Shown here in pieces: positions 1 through 5,137 of a stretch of 6,209 nt of DNA. Source of the stretch: DAIDJM01 sp964250215 (GTDB lineage Bacteria; Pseudomonadota; Alphaproteobacteria; Acetobacterales; Acetobacteraceae); the NCBI GenBank assembly GCA_964250215.1, contig CAXUEX010000159.1, positions 1 through 6,209 of the forward strand. Reading direction: 5' to 3'. The notes beneath the pieces are model-generated. The model made no database searches and was not told where the DNA came from. It saw only the letters and a list, made by a program, of their open reading frames with translations. Position 1 is the first letter of the stretch; each line of letters begins with the position of its first letter. The position numbers were made by a program, and so were the translations under genes.

Positions 1-14
1 GAATGGCACATTCC

Positions 15-68
15 CCGAGCTCTTTTCTCGGCTGGCCTTTTGCGCGCGCCTGGGGGATCAAGCCCCCA
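15..68 (+). other. Two stem-loops upstream of the phosphatase gene
   Basis: A 5-bp stem (CCGAG 15-19 with CTCGG 27-31, 7-nt loop) is followed a few bases later by TTTT at 38-41. A perfect 6-bp stem (TGGGGG 51-56 with CCCCCA 63-68, loop ATCAAG) ends one base before the ATG at 70. The first could be a weak terminator of a gene outside the window. The second could mask initiation at 70, or the mRNA could start at or near the ATG. No ordinary ribosome-binding site is visible; the only G-rich run lies inside the second stem. The stems are seen directly, and their functions are inference. Confidence 0.4.
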
Positions 69-69
69 C

Positions 70-822
70 ATGTCCGATCTCCCCCTCGCCGTCGCGCTCG
101 AAAGCGCCTCCAACCTGCGCGACCTCGGCGGCTGGCCGACGCAAGACGGCCGCCGCGTCCGGCGCGGCCTCGTCTATCGCGCCCCGGCGCTAAACGGCCT
201 GTCCGCCGCCGACCAGGCCAGAGTCGCGGCGCTCGAACTGCGCACTGTGTGCGATCTGCGCGGCGTTCGCGAAGCCGCCCACAACCCGGTCGCCATTCCC
301 GGCGCCACCACGCTCGCACTGCCCATCGAGCCCTCGGTCGGCGCCTCGCTGAAGGACATCCTGCGCACCGGCCAGCTCACCGGCCACATGGATGCCGCCG
401 ACATGCTCGATCTGCTGCGCCAGGCCTATCGCGCCTACGCCACCGCCAGTCACGCCTGCTACCGCGCCATCTTCGACCATCTCATCGACGGCGACCTGCC
501 GCTGCTGCTGCATTGCTCGGCCGGCAAGGACCGCACCGGCTTCGGCGCCGCGCTGATCCTCACCGCGCTGGGCGTGGCCTGGGCACACGTGCAGGCCGAT
601 TATCTGGCAACGAACCATCTCTGGCGCCGCGAGGTGGCGCGGCATTTCGACCTGCCCGCGCCCGTCGCCGAGGCACTCCTCGGCGCCCATGCCGAGCTGC
701 TGCAAGCCGCGTTCGACGCTGCGCGACACGAAGCCGGCTCGGTGGATGGCTATTTGGAGTCGGCGATGGGCCTCACCGCGCCGCGCCGCGCCCGCTTGGC
801 GGAACGGCTGCTGCAAGCGTAA
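70..822 (+). CDS. Tyrosine-protein phosphatase family protein (Y_phosphatase3/MptpB-like)
   Basis: The predicted cytoplasmic phosphatase has 250 residues and uses a cysteine nucleophile to hydrolyse phosphoester bonds. The active-site loop HCSAGKDRTG is present, with Cys149 and Arg155 forming C-x5-R. The N-terminal NLRDLGG (15-21) and the DLR..E stretch (62-68) are hallmarks of the bacterial family that includes mycobacterial MptpB, whose members act on phosphotyrosine, other phosphoamino acids or phosphoinositides. There is no signal peptide. ATG 70 is chosen because the family's N-terminal motif follows it at the usual distance; a TTG at 40 would only add a non-conserved tail through a hairpin. 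The gene lies 102 bp upstream of dedA on the same strand, so co-transcription is possible. The family is clear, but the substrate cannot be told from sequence. Confidence 0.9.
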   Translation: MSDLPLAVALESASNLRDLGGWPTQDGRRVRRGLVYRAPALNGLSAADQARVAALELRTVCDLRGVREAAHNPVAIPGATTLALPIEPSVGASLKDILRTGQLTGHMDAADMLDLLRQAYRAYATASHACYRAIFDHLIDGDLPLLLHCSAGKDRTGFGAALILTALGVAWAHVQADYLATNHLWRREVARHFDLPAPVAEALLGAHAELLQAAFDAARHEAGSVDGYLESAMGLTAPRRARLAERLLQA

Positions 823-924
823 GCAAGGCTCCGGCCGCCCTGGCCCGGAACGACGCGGCCGCGGCGCGCGTTGGCCGCGACCGACCGCCGGACCCGGATA
901 CGCCATGCGCCACCGCCCCGACTG

Positions 925-1500
925 ATGGATCTATCGGCCACGCATCTGCTGGCAATCGCCGGCAAATCTGTGTTCCTGCAGGCGTTCGGCATCATCCTCG
1001 GCACGTTCGTGCTGGAGGATGCGGCCACGGTGGCCGCCGCCATGGGCGTGCAGGCCGGCAAGATCGCGCTGCCCACCGGGCTGGTGGCGCTCTATCTCGG
1101 CATCGTGCTCGGCGATCTCGGCCTCTATGGGCTCGGCCGGCTGGCCAGCGTGTTCGCCTGGGCCCGGCGGCTGATCCCCGAGCAGCGGCAGCAGCGCGGC
1201 CGCGCCTGGCTGGAGCGGCGCGTGTTCAAGGTGGTATTCGTCAGCCGCTTCCTCCCCGGCGCCCGCCTACCCACCTACACGGCCTGCGGCTTCCTGCATG
1301 TCAGCTTCCGCAGCTTCGTGATGGCGGCGATCGCCGGCACGCTGATCTGGACAACCTGCCTGTTCGGCGTCTCGTTCCGCGTCGGCAAGCTGCTCATGGA
1401 ACACCTCGGCGCCTGGCGCTGGGCCGGCGCGGTCGGCTTCGCGATATTCATCGTGGTGGCCGGACGGATCGTCGCGAAAATGCAGGAAACCACGCCTTGA
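925..1500 (+). CDS. DedA family (SNARE-associated/VTT domain) inner-membrane protein
   Basis: This polytopic inner-membrane protein has 191 residues, with hydrophobic stretches near 15-30, 47-66, 130-150 and 165-181. DedA proteins support membrane-potential homeostasis, and several (UptA, PopT) move undecaprenyl phosphate back to the cytoplasmic face. Visible family features are Glu31-Asp32 in VLEDAATVAAAM, Asp64 in LGD, and SRFLPGARLP with Arg108 and Arg114. The six-residue spacing of these arginines matches the essential Arg130/Arg136 pair of E. coli YqjA. ATG 925 is preferred over an in-frame TTG at 871, which would add an Arg-rich, non-family extension, although no clear ribosome-binding site precedes 925. 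Its stop overlaps the TTG start of the ATP-grasp gene. The family is firm; undecaprenyl-phosphate transport is inferred from family knowledge and the nearby uppP. Confidence 0.9.
   Translation: MDLSATHLLAIAGKSVFLQAFGIILGTFVLEDAATVAAAMGVQAGKIALPTGLVALYLGIVLGDLGLYGLGRLASVFAWARRLIPEQRQQRGRAWLERRVFKVVFVSRFLPGARLPTYTACGFLHVSFRSFVMAAIAGTLIWTTCLFGVSFRVGKLLMEHLGAWRWAGAVGFAIFIVVAGRIVAKMQETTP
1484..1499 (+). promoter_or_regulatory. Ribosome-binding site and TTGA stop/start overlap for the ATP-grasp gene
   Basis: AGGA at 1484-1487 lies 9 nt before TTG 1497. The TTGA at 1497-1500 serves both as the start of the ATP-grasp gene and as the stop (TGA 1498-1500) of dedA. This decides the TTG start and implies translational coupling, since no other suitable start precedes the conserved N-terminal block of the ligase. 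Confidence 0.7.
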
Positions 1501-2600
1501 GCGAAGCGATTGCCCCCGCCATCGACGCCGCCATCGAAGCCCCCGCGCCGCGGCCGGAACGCGCGATCTCGCCGTTCGAATTCCTGCCCGGCTGGATCAC
1601 CTACGGCCCGGTGATCGTGCAATGGGTGGCACTCGGCCTGATTTGGGGCGATTTCAGCCTGCCCACCGCGGCCAACCCCGCCATCCCCACCGGCGGCCTG
1701 TGCGGCGAGCGCAAAACCGCCACCCTGGATGCGGTGCGCGGCCCGGCGCGGGACTGGATTCCTGCCTACACAACCGCGATCGCCGGCCCCGATCAGGGGC
1801 AAGCCGCCGAAGCCGCGCTGGCCGCCGCCGGCATCGAGCTGCCCGTGGTGCTGAAACCCGATATCGGCTGCAACGGCACCGGGGTGCGCCTGATCCGCGA
1901 CCGCGCGACCCTGGCGGCGGCGCTGGCCGCGTTTCCGGCCGGCACGGAACTGGTGCTGCAGCGTTTCGTTCCGTATCCCGGGGAAGCCGGCCTGTTCTAC
2001 ATCCGCCACCCCGGCGAGGAACGCGGCCGGATCACCAGCGTGACGCTGAAATACCCGCCCATCGTGATCGGCGACGGAAGGCGCAACCTGCGAACGCTGA
2101 TCGAAGCCGATCCGCGGCACGGCAAGCTCAAGCACTTGTATTTCACCCGCCTCGGCGCGCGGCTGGATGAAGTGCCCACCACCGGCCAGCACGTGCAACT
2201 GGTGTTCGCCGGCAACCACTGCAAAGGCTCCATATTCCGCAACGGTGCCGCCGAAATCACGCCGGCGCTCACCGCTCGCATCGACGCGATCGCCCGCGCT
2301 ATCCCGGATTTCCATTTCGGCCGCTTCGATCTGCGCTACACCAACCTCGCCGCGCTGCGCCGCGGCGAGGATTTCCGCATCATCGAAATCAACGGCGTGG
2401 GCGCGGAAGCCACGCATATCTGGGATCCGGCCACGTCGTTGCGCGAACTCTGGGGCGCGCAGCTTTACCATTTCGGCACGGCATTCCGGATCGGCCGGGA
2501 AATGCGCCGGCGCGGCGCGAAAACTTCCGGGCTTTGGCGGATGGCGGCGGATTGGTTTTTGCAACTGCGGGTGATGCGGTCTTATCCTATGAACGACTAA
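1497..2600 (+). CDS. ATP-grasp ligase, D-Ala-D-Ala ligase-like carboxylate-amine ligase
   Basis: This 367-residue ATP-grasp enzyme belongs to a superfamily that activates a carboxylate as an acyl phosphate and joins it to an amine or other nucleophile. The N-terminal block has FEFLPGW (27-33), a hydrophobic stretch at 37-50 that could touch the membrane, and LPTAANP..P.GGL.GE (55-71), a pattern I recall from proteins often labelled D-alanine-D-alanine ligase. The ATP-binding region shows VVLKPDIGCNGTGV (117-130) with Lys120 and a glycine loop, the LQRFVP hinge (154-159), FDLR with Asp278, and IIEING with Glu297 and Asn299 as likely Mg ligands. The start is TTG, overlapping the dedA stop. It is too unlike classical Ddl for that function to be claimed. 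Position between dedA and uppP suggests an envelope precursor as substrate, which is inference. Confidence 0.82.
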   Translation: MSEAIAPAIDAAIEAPAPRPERAISPFEFLPGWITYGPVIVQWVALGLIWGDFSLPTAANPAIPTGGLCGERKTATLDAVRGPARDWIPAYTTAIAGPDQGQAAEAALAAAGIELPVVLKPDIGCNGTGVRLIRDRATLAAALAAFPAGTELVLQRFVPYPGEAGLFYIRHPGEERGRITSVTLKYPPIVIGDGRRNLRTLIEADPRHGKLKHLYFTRLGARLDEVPTTGQHVQLVFAGNHCKGSIFRNGAAEITPALTARIDAIARAIPDFHFGRFDLRYTNLAALRRGEDFRIIEINGVGAEATHIWDPATSLRELWGAQLYHFGTAFRIGREMRRRGAKTSGLWRMAADWFLQLRVMRSYPMND

Positions 2601-2707
2601 GAAAGAATGTTCTTTCTTGAAAGAAAAAACCAAAGAACTTTCATTTGTTCGCCTTAATGAATGAAAGTTTTTTGCTTCTTTTTTTCAAAAAAGAAGAGAC
2701 CCTTTCT
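2600..2707. repeat. AT-rich palindromic intergenic element, MITE- or REP-like, with nested hairpins
   Basis: The whole gap between the ligase stop and the uppP ATG is AT-rich, unlike the GC-rich surroundings. Arms 2610-2645 and 2660-2695 are inverted copies matching at 31 of 36 positions (33 counting G·U pairs) around a 14-nt centre; AGAAAG (2600-2605) and CTTTCT (2702-2707) add an outer match. It can also fold as three local stems: 2599-2607 with 2610-2618; 2631-2645 with 2660-2674 (15 bp, one G·U); and 2675-2684 with 2687-2696 (10 bp, perfect). The second and third stems abut exactly. Options are a dispersed palindromic repeat, a terminator between the two genes, a leader structure for uppP, or several of these at once. 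From memory, similar A/T-run palindromes are common between Acetobacteraceae genes; I could not check this. Confidence 0.75.
2675..2699 (+). promoter_or_regulatory. uppP ribosome-binding site buried in a perfect hairpin
   Basis: The purine-rich GAAGAGA (2693-2699), ending 8 nt before ATG 2708, is the only ribosome-binding-site-like sequence for uppP. Its first half is the 3' strand of a perfect 10-bp stem (CTTCTTTTTT 2675-2684 with AAAAAAGAAG 2687-2696). A competing 7-bp stem (TTTTTTG 2668-2674 with CAAAAAA 2686-2692) would leave it exposed. The pairings are seen in the sequence; regulation is inference. Confidence 0.5.
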
Positions 2708-3553
2708 ATGAACTCAGTCCAAGCTTTCGTCATTGCCATATTGCAAGGCGCCACCGAGCTGTTCCCGGTCAGCTCGCTCGGACACGCCGTGATCGTGCCG
2801 CCGTTATTGGGCTGGAACATCGACCAGCGCGGCGCCGCCTTCCTGCCGTTCCTGGTGCTGCTGCATCTCGGCACCGCCACCGCGCTGCTACTGTATTTCC
2901 GGCGGGATTGGATCGCACTCGCCGCCGGCGGCTGCGGCTTCGGCACGCCGCACCGCGTGCGCGAAAGCCGGCGCATCCTGCTGCTGCTGGTGGTCGCCAC
3001 CATCCCGGCCATCATCCTCGGCGCCGGGCTGGAACACGCGATTCGCGCATTGTTCGCCTCGCCGCGCTTTGCGGCCGCGTTCCTGGCCTTGAACGGCGTG
3101 CTGCTGCTGGCCGGCGAAGCGCTGCGCCGCCGCCTGGCCCGCACCGAAACCCTGGCCGTGGCACGGCTTTCGGTGCTGGACGCATTGGCGATCGGGCTGT
3201 GGCAATGCCTCGCGCTGCTGCCCGGCATCTCGCGCAGCGGCGCCACCATCGTCGGCGGCCTGCTGCGGGGCATAGACCACGCCACCGCCGCGCATTTCAG
3301 TTTTCTGATTGCAACACCCATCATCCTGGCCGCCACCGCGCTGGAAACCTTCAAGCTGCTGCACGCCGCCGTGCCCCCCGGCACAGTCGCGTTGGCACTG
3401 GAAGCCGCCGTTCTGGCCGGCGTGGTGGCCTATCTCAGCACCGCGTTCCTGATGCGCTATTTCCGCAACAACGAAGCCTGGGCGTTGAACCCGTTCGCCT
3501 ATTACTGCCTGGCGCTCGGCTTGGGCGCACTCGCGTATTTCACCCTGGTTTGA
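2708..3553 (+). CDS. uppP: Undecaprenyl-diphosphatase UppP (BacA family)
   Basis: This 281-residue integral membrane phosphatase removes one phosphate from undecaprenyl pyrophosphate at the outer face of the inner membrane, renewing the lipid carrier for peptidoglycan and polysaccharide synthesis; extra copies give bacitracin resistance. Motif 1 is QGATELFPVSSLGH (13-26): Glu17 and His26 match E. coli Glu21 and His30, while Gln13 replaces E. coli Glu17, a change I recall from other family members. Motif 2 is PGISRSGAT (172-180), with Ser175, Arg176 and Thr180. Length and hydrophobic pattern fit the family. ATG 2708 is chosen because the usual short N-terminus before motif 1 follows it; a longer frame from 2645 would start inside the AT-rich repeat. 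The last 14 bases overlap the end of the convergent toxin-like gene. Confidence 0.95.
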   Translation: MNSVQAFVIAILQGATELFPVSSLGHAVIVPPLLGWNIDQRGAAFLPFLVLLHLGTATALLLYFRRDWIALAAGGCGFGTPHRVRESRRILLLLVVATIPAIILGAGLEHAIRALFASPRFAAAFLALNGVLLLAGEALRRRLARTETLAVARLSVLDALAIGLWQCLALLPGISRSGATIVGGLLRGIDHATAAHFSFLIATPIILAATALETFKLLHAAVPPGTVALALEAAVLAGVVAYLSTAFLMRYFRNNEAWALNPFAYYCLALGLGALAYFTLV

Positions 3554-3962
3554 GTCTTCGTACCTCGATTATGAACTGACGTTTTGGCGCAGCCGCCCGC
3601 CCCGCCGCCAAAATTCGCCGCTGTGTCGCCGCGTCCGCCACGGCAACAATACCACACCCCTTCTCGTTCCAGCGCGGGAACCAGACAATGCCAGGACGCA
3701 TCCAGGCGAGCACACGCAAATCGAGATAGAATGGGCGCTGCCGCAGCGCTGCCGCCTGCACCGGATCGAATTGCACCACTCCCGGGGGCACCCGATCGCC
3801 GTCCCAGGCACGCGAACTCGTATACGCGAGCAGCGTAAGCTCCCCCTGCGAGCCGAAAACATATCCGATATGGGCAAAAGGACCTGGCTGGCTTCGCATC
3901 TCCGGCGGGTCACCAAACGGGAAATTCGTCCAGACAAAGGCGCCCGGCGGTAAATCGTTCAA
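3540..3962 (-). CDS. Putative PemK/MazF-fold toxin of a type II toxin-antitoxin pair
   Basis: This small protein has 140 residues and no signal peptide or membrane segment. I do not recognise a close family. The order of segments recalls PemK/MazF endoribonuclease toxins: PPGAFVWTNFPFGD (5-18) as the first strand and loop, a hydrophobic strand PFAHIGYVF (28-36), LTLLAYTSS (42-50) where PemK/MazF proteins carry a conserved TS, and a C-terminal VADAATQRRIL helix (108-118). The usual RP of MazF strand two is replaced by QPGP. The protein is rich in Trp and aromatics. The TTG start at 3962 overlaps the TGA of the upstream ribbon-helix-helix gene and has a good ribosome-binding site. The toxin role rests mainly on gene order and weak fold likeness; it could instead be an unknown RHH-linked protein. 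Confidence 0.5.
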   Translation of the reverse strand: MNDLPPGAFVWTNFPFGDPPEMRSQPGPFAHIGYVFGSQGELTLLAYTSSRAWDGDRVPPGVVQFDPVQAAALRQRPFYLDLRVLAWMRPGIVWFPRWNEKGCGIVAVADAATQRRILAAGRAAAPKRQFIIEVRRLKPG

Positions 3963-4276
3963 GGAGTCTCCCTGAACCCCAGCAGCAGCCGCGCAACGGC
4001 AACCCGCTCCGCATGCATTTCGTCACTCTCGTTCTCGCCGCGATCGAAATGCCCATCCCAAGAGGACGCACCCTCAGCCACGTACACGCGCACCACGCGT
4101 TCCGCCTCAGCGCGCCGTTGCAAGTCCGCCGCAACCAGCTTTTGAATGTAGGACGCCGCCGATCGATATTCCGAGCGCGCAATGTTCAGCACTTGGTCCC
4201 GCATCTCCTCCGGAAGCCGCACCGTGAACCCCGGGGCCGAAGTCTTGCGCGTTGCACTCACCCCCGGCATATGCAT
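3959..4276 (-). CDS. Ribbon-helix-helix (Arc/CopG-like) DNA-binding protein, probable antitoxin and autorepressor
   Basis: The protein has 105 residues from ATG 4276, or 103 from ATG 4270; both are possible, with the conserved domain well inside. Counting from 4270, residues 15-52 fit a ribbon-helix-helix fold: strand FTVRL, helix EEMRDQVLNIARSE, a turn with YRSAASY, and a second helix to ADLQRR. Such proteins dimerise and insert the paired strands in the DNA major groove. The C-terminal tail (about 53-103) is charged and includes the acidic DRGENESDEMHAE stretch, the kind of region that binds a toxin in antitoxins. It is the first gene of a two-gene operon and overlaps the toxin-like gene by the TTGA. 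A 21-bp palindrome covers its start, which suggests autoregulation. The DNA-binding class is well supported; antitoxin function is inference from context. Confidence 0.78.
   Translation of the reverse strand: MHMPGVSATRKTSAPGFTVRLPEEMRDQVLNIARSEYRSAASYIQKLVAADLQRRAEAERVVRVYVAEGASSWDGHFDRGENESDEMHAERVAVARLLLGFRETP
3960..3973 (-). promoter_or_regulatory. Ribosome-binding site and TTGA overlap joining the RHH and toxin-like genes
   Basis: On the minus strand AGGGAG (3973-3968) sits 5 nt before TTG 3962. TTGA (3962-3959) is at once the start of the downstream gene and the stop of the ribbon-helix-helix gene. This supports the TTG start and tight translational coupling, as expected for a paired module. 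Confidence 0.7.
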
Positions 4277-4290
4277 CACGATGATGCATA
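4270..4290. promoter_or_regulatory. 21-bp palindromic operator candidate shared by divergent genes
   Basis: TATGCATCA (4270-4278) and TGATGCATA (4282-4290) are perfect inverted arms around the 3-nt centre CGA. The site covers the minus-strand start codons (ATG 4276 and 4270) and the plus-strand ones (ATG 4281 and 4284). Ribbon-helix-helix repressors bind short inverted repeats at their own promoters, so this is the natural binding site for the adjacent protein. Each arm also holds a -10-like TATGCA at about the right distance from the opposing start for leaderless transcripts. The palindrome is seen; binding and promoter roles are inferred. Confidence 0.6.
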
Positions 4291-5054
4291 CTTCAAGTCG
4301 CCGCGCCCGCGCCGCCCTCGCCCTCGCCGCCCTTCTCTGTGCCGCAGCGGCGCCCGAACTCGCCAGCACGCCACTCTCGCGCCTCGATCTGCCCTGGTGG
4401 AAGGCGCGCTTCGAAGCCAAGCAGCAGGAATTGCGCGCGCACGCTCCCGAGCTGGTCTGGTACGGCGACAGCATCACGCAAGACTGGGAACGCAACGGCC
4501 CGCAACCCTGGTATCGCTTCCAACCGATCTGGCAACAATATTATGGCGCTCGCCACGCGCTCAATCTCGGCTTCAACGGCGACACCACCGCCCACCTGCT
4601 CTGGCGCATCGAGCACGGCGAGGCCGACGGCATCCACCCCAAAGCCGCCATCGTGCTGATCGGCGCCAACAATTTCGGCAAACTCCACTGGCCCGCCAAC
4701 CCCACCTTCCGCGGCATCGAAGCCATCGTTTCGGCCCTGCAATCCCGCCTGCCCGGCACGAAAATCCTGCTGCTCGGCGTGCTGCCCTCCATCCGCAACG
4801 AATGGGTGGACGGCAACACCGCCGACCTGAACCGCATGCTCGCGTCCCGCTACGCCAACACCCCCGGCATCACCTACCGCGACGTTTCGGCAATCTTTCT
4901 GCGCCAAGGCCACGTCGATCCCGACCGCTTTCTCGACATCCACCTCACCCCACCCGATCCCCCGCTGCACCCCAGCCCGGAATCCCAGGCTGCCATTGCC
5001 GCCGCCATCGAGCCGGACGTGGCGCGAATGATGGGCGACGAACCGAAACATTGA
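4281..5054 (+). CDS. Secreted SGNH/GDSL-family hydrolase (PAF acetylhydrolase-like)
   Basis: This 257-residue protein has an N-terminal export signal: an Arg-containing n-region (SSRRAR) and a hydrophobic Ala/Leu stretch (11-24), with a probable signal peptidase cut near residues 24-29. LLC lacks a good lipobox. The mature enzyme is likely a periplasmic or secreted esterase or lipase. SGNH blocks are YGDSIT with Ser64 nucleophile, NLGFNGD with Gly97 (block II), and LIGANN with Asn130 (block III). The C-terminal Asp-His block is unusual: candidates are Asp219/His221 in LDIHLTP or His230 in PPLHPSPE, and the standard DxxH spacing is absent. The start is ATG 4281 or 4284; upstream in-frame codons lie inside the divergent regulator gene. 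No ribosome-binding site is seen, so the transcript may be leaderless. Substrate unknown. Confidence 0.87.
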   Translation: MMHTSSRRARAALALAALLCAAAAPELASTPLSRLDLPWWKARFEAKQQELRAHAPELVWYGDSITQDWERNGPQPWYRFQPIWQQYYGARHALNLGFNGDTTAHLLWRIEHGEADGIHPKAAIVLIGANNFGKLHWPANPTFRGIEAIVSALQSRLPGTKILLLGVLPSIRNEWVDGNTADLNRMLASRYANTPGITYRDVSAIFLRQGHVDPDRFLDIHLTPPDPPLHPSPESQAAIAAAIEPDVARMMGDEPKH

Positions 5055-5057
5055 GCC

Positions 5058-5079
5058 GCGAGGCGCCATCCGCCACAAC
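5058..5079 (+). repeat. Half copy of a REP-like repeat upstream of the reductase gene
   Basis: This 22-bp stretch begins 4 nt after the SGNH stop and matches 19 of 22 positions with 5850-5871 in the full repeat downstream of the reductase gene. Only the 3' half (loop and right arm, GCGCCATCCGCC) is present; the matching left arm is missing. The reductase gene is therefore bracketed by related sequences in the same orientation. Confidence 0.5.
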
Positions 5080-5127
5080 GCCAATATCCGCGTCTTCGAT
5101 CCCTGCGTTTACGTTGAGAAAACAGAC

Positions 5128-5132
5128 GGAGG
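5128..5132 (+). promoter_or_regulatory. Strong ribosome-binding site of the reductase gene
   Basis: GGAGG lies 5 nt before ATG 5138. It is the best Shine-Dalgarno sequence in the window and fixes the start, rejecting the much longer open frame that reads through from 4013. Confidence 0.8.
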
Positions 5133-5137
5133 CCCGC

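Noticed and set aside
3..2600. 865-codon plus-strand open frame
   Set aside because: Only its last 367 codons (from 1497) encode a recognisable protein. The rest is Arg/Ala/Pro-rich overprint of the phosphatase and dedA genes, typical of GC-rich DNA.
1275..2633. 452-codon minus-strand open frame
   Set aside because: It lies antisense to dedA and the ATP-grasp gene, shows no domain, and has Gly/Arg/Ala/His-rich composition.
2645..2707. Longer uppP start with an added hydrophobic N-terminus
   Set aside because: These residues come from translating the AT-rich repeat. UppP proteins begin shortly before the E/Q-G-x-T-E motif, as they do from ATG 2708.
4277..4495. Longer RHH reading frame upstream of 4276
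   Set aside because: It overlaps the SGNH coding region antisense and is Arg/Ala/Ser-rich without a domain. The conserved part and the palindrome fit a start at 4276 or 4270.
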